Source: CAZADH01 sp964483805 (lineage in GTDB: Bacteria; Muiribacteriota; Ozemobacteria; Ozemobacterales; Ozemobacteraceae). From it: 13,370 nt of DNA. Shown here piece by piece: positions 6,981 through 13,087 of the stretch (the first letter of the stretch is position 1; each line of letters starts with the position of its first letter). Under the pieces are notes generated by a model. The model had not been told where the DNA came from. It ran no database searches and saw only the letters and a list, made by a program, of their open reading frames with translations. The translations under genes and the position numbers were made by a program. The DNA is taken from the NCBI GenBank assembly GCA_964483805.1, contig CAZADH010000164.1, positions 1 to 13,370 on the forward strand. Reading direction: 5' to 3'.

Positions 6981-7997
6981 GGGGCGCTGCGAGCCGGCAA
7001 CCCGCACCTGCTCGTCGCGACCGATGAGCTCGGCGTATTTCTCGCCGTCTTTGCGGAACACCACGCGCAAGTGCCAACGCTTCGCCGCGCCACAACCAAC
7101 CTTGATCGTTGAATCGGTGCCGGCCAGGATGGCGGCGGGGTTGGTGTCGAGGTCGACGTGTTGCAGACTGTAATACGTGTCTGCCGCGTTGGGCAGATGG
7201 ATCGGCGGCACATCGGCACCCCTCAGGCGGATGCGCACGATCTGGCCGAGACCCAGATTCGCAGCGGAGCGGGCCGCCAGATACCGCGGGTCGACCTCGG
7301 CAATTTTGAGGACGACGCTTTTCAGCCCGGACGCCGACAACCGGATCTCGCCACGGGCCGTCGGGATCTTGCTCTGCTCATACGGTGGCAACTCGGCGGT
7401 CACCGTCGCCATGAGTGCCGCAATGGAGTCGTCGGGCATGAAATACCCGTTGTCGGGATTCGTTTTTGCCCCGCGAAACGCCGCATCGGCCTCGAAACGG
7501 GCCGACTCCACGTCGCTTCCTTCGCTACCGATCACATCGACCGTGAACCGCGCGCCCTCACGAACCAGCGTCACCCGGCCGTCCCGAGACGGTCCGCGCG
7601 ACGACGTCCGCTTGAACAAGCCTTCATACCGCACATCGCTTGGGTGTTTCCATGACACTTCTTCTTTGCTGCCGCGGGTGTTCATATCGGTCCAGGCGGC
7701 CTCGACCACACGAAACTCCTTGTCGATGCTCAGCTTCACGCGGTAAGGCAGACGAAACCCGCCCGACTCGATACTGGTTTCGCCGCGGTACGAGCCCGCA
7801 ATCGCGTACGGAAGGTATCCCGGAACCCGGGTGCGATCGGCAATTGCCGGTGCATTCGCGCATCGGTACAGATAGTAACCGCCGCCCGCCGTCCCCGCGA
7901 CCAACAGCACCAGAATCAGAAAACATGCCCACCCGCGGCGAGCCCCGATGCCCCATCGCCCCGCGCCGAGGTCACCGGCCGTTGCGTACACGATCAT
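6936..7997 (-). CDS. Single-pass membrane protein of unknown function
   Basis: This 353-residue protein has a short cytoplasmic N-terminus, one strong transmembrane segment (about residues 21-44, RGWACFLILVLLVAGTAGGG) and an extracytoplasmic domain of about 300 residues. That domain is rich in beta-type segments (YAIAGSYRGETSIESGGFRL, then RFTVDVIGSEGSDVESARF, then SASGLKSVVLKIAEVDPRYL). I recognise no family. The ATG at 7997 is chosen because AAGGAGGGG (8014-8006) precedes it by 8 bp; an alternative ATG at 8036 overlaps the stop of the upstream peptidase gene. It is the last gene of a probable three-gene unit with the M20 and S10 peptidases, 38 bp after the M20 gene. Its C-terminal residues (PLKRPIRFALVGDRP) come from a repeat-containing 3' end overlapping the fliB-like gene, so the native end may differ. 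Confidence 0.8.
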   Translation of the reverse strand: MIVYATAGDLGAGRWGIGARRGWACFLILVLLVAGTAGGGYYLYRCANAPAIADRTRVPGYLPYAIAGSYRGETSIESGGFRLPYRVKLSIDKEFRVVEAAWTDMNTRGSKEEVSWKHPSDVRYEGLFKRTSSRGPSRDGRVTLVREGARFTVDVIGSEGSDVESARFEADAAFRGAKTNPDNGYFMPDDSIAALMATVTAELPPYEQSKIPTARGEIRLSASGLKSVVLKIAEVDPRYLAARSAANLGLGQIVRIRLRGADVPPIHLPNAADTYYSLQHVDLDTNPAAILAGTDSTIKVGCGAAKRWHLRVVFRKDGEKYAELIGRDEQVRVAGSQRPLKRPIRFALVGDRP

Positions 7998-8005
7998 GCG
8001 GAGGT

Positions 8006-8014
8006 CCCCTCCTT
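8006..8014 (-). promoter_or_regulatory. Strong Shine-Dalgarno deciding the membrane-protein start
   Basis: Read on the minus strand this is AAGGAGGGG, 8 bp before the ATG at 7997. It makes 7997 the preferred start over the ATG at 8036 that touches the upstream stop codon. Confidence 0.8.
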
Positions 8015-8035
8015 GTTGCTGCGGCAAGGTGTTCA

Positions 8036-9379
8036 TCACCGGCCAACAAACGGCAGAGCGCAATACAATGTAAATGCTCGCCGCAAGGCATCGATGGTCA
8101 CATATTCGTCGACGATGTGCGCCGTTTCCGACGTGCCCGGCCCGTATCCCAGCGTCGGGATGCCCCGTCGGCCCGCGCTGGCCACGCCGTCGGTCGAGAA
8201 CGGCCAGACGATGAACTCGGGCGTCACACCGAACAGTGCCGCATGCGTTGCCGCAACATGATGGGCAAACGGGTGGTCGACCGCCAGTTCCCAGGCGGGA
8301 TGATCGGTCCGCCACGCCTCACCTTCGCCGCCACCAACCGTCGACCGCAACGCCACCGTGGTCTCGATCTCGAGGTCGGCCGGCCACTCGGGGTCGCGCG
8401 CCAGAGCAGCCAACAGCGAGTCGCGGGTCACGCCACGCGCCAGACGCCCGGTGACATACGCTTCGGCCGCATCGGGAACGAACGAGCGGTGAAACGGCAC
8501 CGTGCGCATTGCGGTCAAGACGAGTGTGGTGCGCTCGAGCATCGCGTCGGGCCGGGTACCACAGCGCGCGCGCTCGGCCCGCTCGAACCGGTCGATGACC
8601 TGCGCCGCTCGCGCCATCTTTGTTGCCGCGTTGTCGCCCGCTTCCGGTACCGACGTGTGCGCCCGTCGCCCGCGCGCGCGCAGATGCAGTTCGAGCTTGC
8701 CCCGCTGCCCCCGGGCAACCGCTCCCGATGAGGGTTCACCCAGAAGCACGCAGGTGGGCGCAAAGCCCTCGTCGCCGAGCAGATGCGAAAACGCGAAGCC
8801 CTCGGCCCGCTCTTCATCTGGAACGAAGCAAGCCACCACCGGCATCTGCAGCCCGTGGCCGGCCGCAAGCAGATCGCGCCCCGCCACCAGGGCCACGGCC
8901 ATCGCCGCCAGCGCCCCTTTCATATCGCAGGTCCCCCGGCCGTAGATGCGATCGCCGACGGCCGTCGCTGCGAATGGAGGATGCCGCCACGCTGACACGT
9001 CGCCCGCCTCGACGACATCCATGTGGGCGTTGAACGCGAGAAGTCCACCTCCCTCGCCTGCCGAAGCTGTCTGTGTGCGCGCCGCCGTCACTGCGACCCG
9101 CGCTCGCGGCAACCAGCGCTCGTACGACCACCTTGCCGCGTCGAGAACGCCGGCCTCCTCGCCCGCCGGCACCAATAGAGCGACGACGCTGCCGTGGGGC
9201 GAACGCGCATGCGGCGCCCCATGCGTGCGAAAAAACTCCGCGAGCACTTCGGCCTGACCGCTTTCGTCACCCGACAACGACGGCACCGCGACCGAGCGCG
9301 CCAAGAGGTCGCGCAGCAACCCTTCGCGCGCAGCGCAGGCCGCGACGATGGCGGCAACGGGTGGCGGTGTTCCCGTCAT
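8036..9379 (-). CDS. M20 family zinc metallopeptidase (ArgE/DapE/CPG2-like)
   Basis: This 447-residue predicted cytoplasmic amidohydrolase would use two zinc ions to cleave peptide or N-acyl amino-acid bonds. The M20 signature is complete: AHMDVV with metal ligand His119 and Asp121; GRGTCDMKG with bridging Asp152; PDEERAEG with the expected catalytic Glu189 and ligand Glu190; GEPSSG with Glu215; the dimerisation-domain His241 in RRAHTSVP; and ETAHIVDEYV with the last ligand His421. The dimerisation (lid) domain lies around residues 225-345. Between the N-terminal helices and the first metal motif is a polar, variable stretch (about 70-112). The substrate cannot be set from sequence: relatives include acetylornithine deacetylase, succinyl-diaminopimelate desuccinylase and carboxypeptidase G2. 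No Arg or Lys biosynthesis genes are nearby. The S10 gene ends 91 bp upstream and the membrane protein follows 38 bp after its stop. Confidence 0.92.
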   Translation of the reverse strand: MTGTPPPVAAIVAACAAREGLLRDLLARSVAVPSLSGDESGQAEVLAEFFRTHGAPHARSPHGSVVALLVPAGEEAGVLDAARWSYERWLPRARVAVTAARTQTASAGEGGGLLAFNAHMDVVEAGDVSAWRHPPFAATAVGDRIYGRGTCDMKGALAAMAVALVAGRDLLAAGHGLQMPVVACFVPDEERAEGFAFSHLLGDEGFAPTCVLLGEPSSGAVARGQRGKLELHLRARGRRAHTSVPEAGDNAATKMARAAQVIDRFERAERARCGTRPDAMLERTTLVLTAMRTVPFHRSFVPDAAEAYVTGRLARGVTRDSLLAALARDPEWPADLEIETTVALRSTVGGGEGEAWRTDHPAWELAVDHPFAHHVAATHAALFGVTPEFIVWPFSTDGVASAGRRGIPTLGYGPGTSETAHIVDEYVTIDALRRAFTLYCALPFVGR

Positions 9380-9440
9380 CGACGCGACATCCCGCTCGCA
9401 GCTTGCCTTGCCGACTGCGCTCCCCGTGCGCGCCCGGCCA

Positions 9441-9464
9441 CATATAAATACATCGTCAATATAT
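9441..9464 (-). promoter_or_regulatory. AT-rich spot upstream of the M20 peptidase gene
   Basis: A short AT-rich block (catataaata, 9441-9450, then caatatatc) stands out from the GC-rich surroundings. On the minus strand it offers TATATT and TTATAT as -10-like hexamers, with no matching -35. It could be an internal promoter for the M20 and membrane-protein genes, in addition to read-through from the S10 gene. Confidence 0.3.
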
Positions 9465-9470
9465 CCGCGG

Positions 9471-11006
9471 CTATCTGGCCTTGCCTTGCACGGCCCGACG
9501 GTAGAACTCGATCATGTCGTCGCGAAACGCTTTGCGCGATGCGTCCCACGAGTAGAACATGTGGCCGCCATGGTAGTTCTTGATCGTGAGGTGCCGGCGC
9601 TGCTCGGGCAACAAACGCATCTGCTTGACCAAGCGCGTCGACGAGTAATACGGCGTCACCATGTCGAACAGCCCGTGGGTGATGAACACCTGCATGTGGG
9701 GATTCAACGCCATGCCGTAGCGCAATTCGTCGGTCGCGCCAATCTGGCGGCTGAAGAAATGCTGCTGGCGATCGTCCTGCCAGTTTTCGTTCACGTATTC
9801 GCTCAACAGCAGGTAGTCACGCTCGGTCTCGAGCGCGAGCGTCTTGCGCAACTGCGTGTTGATGCCACCGCAGAAGATGCGCTCGAGCCCCGATAACGTC
9901 GGATCGGGCCCAAACTCCCACTCGCGATTCGGGAACGCATCGATGGCGGTGACCGAGGCATCATAGAGACCGCAGACCTTGCGTTCGTCTTTGAGCAGTT
10001 TCTTGGCGAATGTCCAGTGGGCGATGCGCCCCTCGGAGTCGCGCAGATAATCGACCGTAATGCCGATCATGCCGGCCATCTCGGCGAGAATTGCCTCGCG
10101 TTCTTTCGCCGGCAGATCATCGCCGCGGGACAGGAGCTTGAACAGCCGGTTTTGGGCAAACTCCTCGGCCGCTCTGGTCACTGTCGCCAGCGCCGTTCCC
10201 TTTTTGAACGCGCGCGATTTCCCGTGCAGGGTCGCGGCGGCAGCCATGGTCGGGAAAGCGTCGGTCCAGGCCTGGAGATCGTAATCGGTCGGGTTCAAAG
10301 GGACGAACTCGAGTGCCGGCGAGATAATGATGACGCCGTTGAGACCCACGCCGAAGTTCTCCTGCAAGCGCTTCGCCATGCACGCGGTGCGGAACCCACC
10401 GTAGCTTTCACCGGCAATGAACACCGGAGATTCCCAGCGCCGGTGCTTCGACAAGAAGCGAGAGATGAACTCGCCGAGCGATTCGAGGTCGCGGTTCAGT
10501 TTGTAATACTCGTTCTCGTCGACTTTTTCGCCGCTCGCCTTCGGAGCCTCGGCGCCCTTCGCCTCGGGTGTCGGTTTCTTGATCAGGCGGCTGAACCCGG
10601 TGCCGATCGGGTCAATGAACACCAGGTCGGTGAACGGCAACCACGATTCATGGTTGACGGCCAACTTGACCGGGGGTTGCGGGATCGTCCCGTTGGGGCC
10701 GAACTCGACGCGGGTCGGGCCCAGGGCTGCCATGTGCAGATAGGCCGACGAAGCGCCCGGACCACCGTTGAAGACGAACGTCACCGGCCGCTGCGCGACC
10801 TTCTCGCGTTTCTTCAGGTAGGCCACGTGGAACATCTCGGCAAGCGGTTCGTCTTTTTTGTGCAGGACCAACCACTCGGCCCGCGCCTGAAAATCGATTT
10901 TGTGCCCGGCGATGGCCAGGGTCTGTTCGGTGATAGAACCCTTCGGACACTCGTATTCTTTTTTGGGCTCGGAGTTCGTCTTCTTCGTGTCGGTCGCCTT
11001 GGCCAT
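9471..11006 (-). CDS. S10 family serine carboxypeptidase-like protein
   Basis: This 511-residue alpha/beta-hydrolase of the S10 (serine carboxypeptidase) family would remove C-terminal residues from peptides. Visible motifs are the oxyanion-hole strand VTFVFNGGPGASSAYLHM (about 75-92), VFIDPIGTGFSR (129-140), the nucleophile elbow GESYGG with Ser201, the acid THGLFDMVTPYYSS with Asp448, and the catalytic His482 in GGHMFYSW. The triad is complete. There is no signal peptide: the N-terminus is Lys/Glu-rich (MAKATDTKKTNSEPKKEYE), so the enzyme looks cytoplasmic, unlike the vacuolar or secreted eukaryotic members. A charged, Lys/Glu/Pro-rich insertion (about 142-163) interrupts the domain. AGGAGA precedes the ATG by 6 bp. 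It is the first gene of a leftward unit with the M20 peptidase, and the two could act in sequence on peptides. Confidence 0.92.
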   Translation of the reverse strand: MAKATDTKKTNSEPKKEYECPKGSITEQTLAIAGHKIDFQARAEWLVLHKKDEPLAEMFHVAYLKKREKVAQRPVTFVFNGGPGASSAYLHMAALGPTRVEFGPNGTIPQPPVKLAVNHESWLPFTDLVFIDPIGTGFSRLIKKPTPEAKGAEAPKASGEKVDENEYYKLNRDLESLGEFISRFLSKHRRWESPVFIAGESYGGFRTACMAKRLQENFGVGLNGVIIISPALEFVPLNPTDYDLQAWTDAFPTMAAAATLHGKSRAFKKGTALATVTRAAEEFAQNRLFKLLSRGDDLPAKEREAILAEMAGMIGITVDYLRDSEGRIAHWTFAKKLLKDERKVCGLYDASVTAIDAFPNREWEFGPDPTLSGLERIFCGGINTQLRKTLALETERDYLLLSEYVNENWQDDRQQHFFSRQIGATDELRYGMALNPHMQVFITHGLFDMVTPYYSSTRLVKQMRLLPEQRRHLTIKNYHGGHMFYSWDASRKAFRDDMIEFYRRAVQGKAR

Positions 11007-11065
11007 CGGTTGTCTCCTGTTTTCATCGTTGTCTGCGCGAACACTGGCGCAAGAGAAGATGCACG

Positions 11066-11097
11066 ATTATACACCTTCGGTGGTAGATTAACACCAC
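11066..11097 (-). promoter_or_regulatory. Promoter with overlapping palindrome upstream of the S10 gene
   Basis: On the minus strand a perfect TATAAT (11071-11066) lies about 60 bp before the S10 start codon. The -35 position (11094-11089, GTGTTA) matches the consensus poorly. An inverted repeat, GTGGT (11080-11084) and ACCAC (11093-11097) with an 8-bp spacer, covers the -35 region, as an activator or repressor site would. The -10 is convincing; the operator role is inference. Confidence 0.5.
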
Positions 11098-11155
11098 GAC
11101 GTTCCGTAACTGAGCCCGCGCCCTCGCATGCCGAACCGTCTCATCCCAAGCGACA

Positions 11156-12196
11156 ATGCACGACGACACCGACGACAACAACACCAACGTTTCGTGTGAA
11201 ACTCTGGCTCGCACCGCCACCAATGGCGGCGACGACCACCGGCGGCCCCGGGCACTACGCACCTCGTGTGCGGGCGGCCCCGTTGCACTGCGCGAAACTG
11301 CCGTTTCGCGCCCTCGTCCATGGGGCAACGGGGCACTACGCACCTCGTGTGCGGGCGGCCCCTGCGTCGCGTGCGGGGTCGACCATGTGCTTGGGGGCGG
11401 CGATGCTGAGCGGCATGCCGTGGCGTTGATGGACGAACTCGAGGCCTCCGGGTGCCTTGATTTCGCGCTGCCGGCCACCGAGCGGGATCCTGACCTCGCA
11501 CTGACTCCGTTGTGGGGCGATGCGCGGGGCAAGATGTTTGGGGTACTCGTTTGTATTGACGTCAACGACACCCCCGTCGTGCTCAAGGCGTTTTCGGGGC
11601 AGTATCAGGGACGCTGGGAGGTACCCGGTTGGGTACCCCCGTTGTTCGACGTGAATCGATGGGAGCAGTTGGTCGCGCCGATCGACCGCGAGATCAAGAC
11701 GCTCGACACAGAGATCGCGGTGCTTGACGCGCAGGCCGCCGCCGTCGCAATGTTACGCGACAAACGGCGCGCCTTGTCGCAAGCCCTCATGCGCGACATA
11801 CACGGTCTTTACGATGTCTGTAATTTGCGTGGAGAACACCGTACCCTCGCTGCTGCTTTTGTCGCCAAGCGGATCCCGACGGGCGCCGGCGACTGCTGCG
11901 CCCCAAAACTGCTCAATGCTGCGGCCCGGCAGGGACTGCGGCCTGTCGGCATCGCCGAGTTCTTTTGGGGGCGCGAGAACGCCTCGCAGACGCGCATGCA
12001 TCGACGGTTCTATCCCAGTTGTGCCGACAAGTGTCGCCCGCTTCTGGGCTTTATGCTCTGCGGGTCCGACCGCGATCACGACGGTTCCATCCCTGCGCGA
12101 ACGCAGCCTGCTGTCGGTTCGGAGACGGGGTCGGTGCCCCAGGCCCACCCCGGCACGGCCTCGCGGCGCTCAACCTGCACGACCGAGGATCGCTGA
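11156..12196 (+). CDS. Accessory N-terminal half of a long-form RluA-type pseudouridine synthase (separate frame)
   Basis: The frame encodes up to 346 residues. From about residue 70 it resembles the N-terminal region that precedes the catalytic domain in long (about 550-residue) RluA-family synthases: RGKMFGVLVC (124-133), LKAFSGQYQGRWEVPGWVPPLFD (143-165), a coiled-coil-like charged helix (about 168-215), then PTGAGDCCAPKLLNAA (241-256), GIAEFFWG (265-272) and FYPSCADKCRPLLGFML (285-301). The cysteines (247, 248, 289, 293) may bind metal. The match is from memory of the family. Residues 1-69 are unlike the family and include the repeated decapeptide ALRTSCAGGP (33-42 and 60-69), encoded by the 32-bp repeats. 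The true start is unsure; an internal start such as GTG 11420 or ATG 11429 would shorten it. The frame ends 7 bp before the catalytic-half gene. Whether it is a separate subunit or half of a frameshifted gene is open. Confidence 0.68.
   Translation: MHDDTDDNNTNVSCETLARTATNGGDDHRRPRALRTSCAGGPVALRETAVSRPRPWGNGALRTSCAGGPCVACGVDHVLGGGDAERHAVALMDELEASGCLDFALPATERDPDLALTPLWGDARGKMFGVLVCIDVNDTPVVLKAFSGQYQGRWEVPGWVPPLFDVNRWEQLVAPIDREIKTLDTEIAVLDAQAAAVAMLRDKRRALSQALMRDIHGLYDVCNLRGEHRTLAAAFVAKRIPTGAGDCCAPKLLNAAARQGLRPVGIAEFFWGRENASQTRMHRRFYPSCADKCRPLLGFMLCGSDRDHDGSIPARTQPAVGSETGSVPQAHPGTASRRSTCTTEDR
11250..11281 (+). repeat. 32-bp direct repeat, copy 1
   Basis: This begins GGGCACTACGCACC and ends GCGGGCGGCCCC. 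It is identical over 32 bp to 11331-11362, with a period of 81 bp. Each copy contains a small internal inverted repeat (CGCAC and GTGCG). The copy ends within the left arm of the nested inverted repeat that lies between the two copies. Confidence 0.9.
11278..11333. repeat. Nested perfect inverted repeats between the two direct repeats
   Basis: The outer arms are CCCCGTTGC (11278-11286) and GCAACGGGG (11325-11333), 9 bp and perfect. The inner arms are GCGCGAAAC (11290-11298) and GTTTCGCGC (11303-11311), 9 bp, perfect, with a TGCC loop. Together they can form a long hairpin or cruciform with an asymmetric internal loop (about 3 nt on one side and 13 on the other). The outer arms overlap the edges of both direct repeats, so this looks like one composite element. 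Confidence 0.88.
11331..11362 (+). repeat. 32-bp direct repeat, copy 2
   Basis: This is the identical second copy of 11250-11281. Because the period is 81 bp (27 codons) the same peptide ALRTSCAGGP is read twice in the surrounding frame. The region that resembles the pseudouridine-synthase family begins just after this copy. Confidence 0.9.
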
Positions 12197-12203
12197 AGAA
12201 CGC

Positions 12204-12863
12204 ATGCCTGGCCGACACGACATTGGTGATTTCACACTCGACATCGTGCATCGCGACGATGCAATCGTCGTAGTGAACAAGCCCAGCGGGTTGCTGGCGG
12301 TACCCGGGCGCGGCCCTGACAAGCAAACGTGCGTCGTCAATGTGGTGCGCGCGCTCGTCACACAGTGTATTGCACAGCCGGCCGTGCACCGGCTCGATCT
12401 GGACACCTCCGGGTTGCTCGTGCTGGCCTTGACCAGCGAGGCGCACCGCCAACTTTCAGACCAGTTTGCCCGGCACCAGGTCGAGAAGGTCTACGAGGCG
12501 GTACTCGCGGGGTCGGTCGTCGGTGAATCGGGCACGATCGAACTGCCGTTTCGACTCGACCCCGACCGCCGACCGTATCAGGTCTACGATCCGGTGCATG
12601 GCAAAGTCGGCATCACGCAGTGGCGCGTGCTCGCGCGCCCACCCGGCTTCACCCGCGTGGAGTTCAGGCCGCTGACCGGCCGCACGCACCAGTTGCGACT
12701 GCATGCGGCCGACCCGCGCGGACTCGGTTGCCCGATCGTTGGCGACCGACTGTACGGCACGGGCACCGGCCCCGGGCAACTGCAATTGCACGCTCGCCTG
12801 CTTGCCTTCCTGCACCCGGTCACGGGTGCGCGGGTTGTATTTACAGCGCCGCCGCCGTTTTAG
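12204..12863 (+). CDS. RluA-family pseudouridine synthase, catalytic domain
   Basis: This 219-residue enzyme would isomerise uridine to pseudouridine in rRNA or tRNA. It has the full RluA catalytic core: IVVVNKPSGLLAVPG (21-35), the catalytic motif HRLDLDTSGLLVLAL (62-76) with nucleophile Asp65, the DPVHGKVGITQWRVL segment (129-143), the RNA-binding RPLTGRTHQLRLH (155-167) and the closing GDRLYGTG and LHARLLAFLHP. There is no S4 domain, as expected for the short RluA-type core. The ATG at 12204 is chosen because it lies just past the preceding stop and immediately before the conserved core; the SD is weak (GAAG at 12195-12198, or GAGGA at 12185-12189). The target uridine cannot be told from sequence. 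The accessory half ends 7 bp upstream, in another frame. Confidence 0.92.
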   Translation: MPGRHDIGDFTLDIVHRDDAIVVVNKPSGLLAVPGRGPDKQTCVVNVVRALVTQCIAQPAVHRLDLDTSGLLVLALTSEAHRQLSDQFARHQVEKVYEAVLAGSVVGESGTIELPFRLDPDRRPYQVYDPVHGKVGITQWRVLARPPGFTRVEFRPLTGRTHQLRLHAADPRGLGCPIVGDRLYGTGTGPGQLQLHARLLAFLHPVTGARVVFTAPPPF

Positions 12864-13087
12864 CGGCCGGCGACGCTGACCGCCGCCGACAGAACGCCCG
12901 CCGCATGTGAGGTCGTCAACAGCGCGCGGGGTGCTCGGACGTTCTGCTCCAGCATCACGGTCGAGCCTGGCATCTGCGCAGCAGGATCGTGATCTGCCCT
13001 CGCTTACCCTCCCCCCGTGTCCTGCTCCGCAGGCCACGAGGGGAAGGGACGAGAGCCATAACGTGCAAGTTCAATTGTGACCGAGGA
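12864..13087. other. Intergenic region between convergent genes
   Basis: This 224-bp GC-rich spacer separates the pseudouridine synthase (plus) from the partial gene at 13088 (minus). I find no coding frame with family signal. It holds a large imperfect hairpin at 13007-13047, listed separately. Confidence 0.6.
13007..13047. repeat. Long imperfect hairpin, terminator-like or dispersed intergenic repeat
   Basis: The core stem CCTGC (13021-13025) and GCAGG (13029-13033) closes on a TCC loop. It continues, past single mismatches, with CGTG (13016-13019) pairing CACG (13035-13038) and CCCC (13011-13014) pairing GGGG (13040-13043), then two more pairs. Neither strand has a T tract after it. It lies about 40 bp past the end of the minus-strand gene and may end its transcript, or be a REP-like element. 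Confidence 0.55.

Noticed and set aside
8036..8038. TGATG stop-start overlap as the start of the membrane-protein gene
   Set aside because: The ATG at 7997 has a far better Shine-Dalgarno at ideal spacing, and the 13 extra residues add nothing recognisable.
7640..8731. 363-codon plus-strand open frame
   Set aside because: It is antisense to the membrane-protein and M20 genes; Arg/Pro-rich with no motif.
11250..11362. The direct repeats as a minimal CRISPR array
   Set aside because: There are only two copies, the 49-bp 'spacer' is itself palindromic, and no cas genes are in the window.
10017..11429. 470-codon plus-strand open frame over the S10 gene and the repeat element
   Set aside because: It is antisense to the S10 peptidase, which has a complete catalytic triad. 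Composition is typical of a shadow frame.
11620..11637. Perfect inverted repeat GGTACCC-ggtt-GGGTACC
   Set aside because: It lies inside the conserved protein segment EVPGWVPP of the accessory domain. The palindrome follows from the amino-acid and codon choice, and nothing around it suggests a site.
12841..12868. Hairpin at the pseudouridine-synthase stop codon (GCCGC/GCGGC)
   Set aside because: It has only a 5-bp stem overlapping the stop codon and no T run after it, so it is not a credible terminator.
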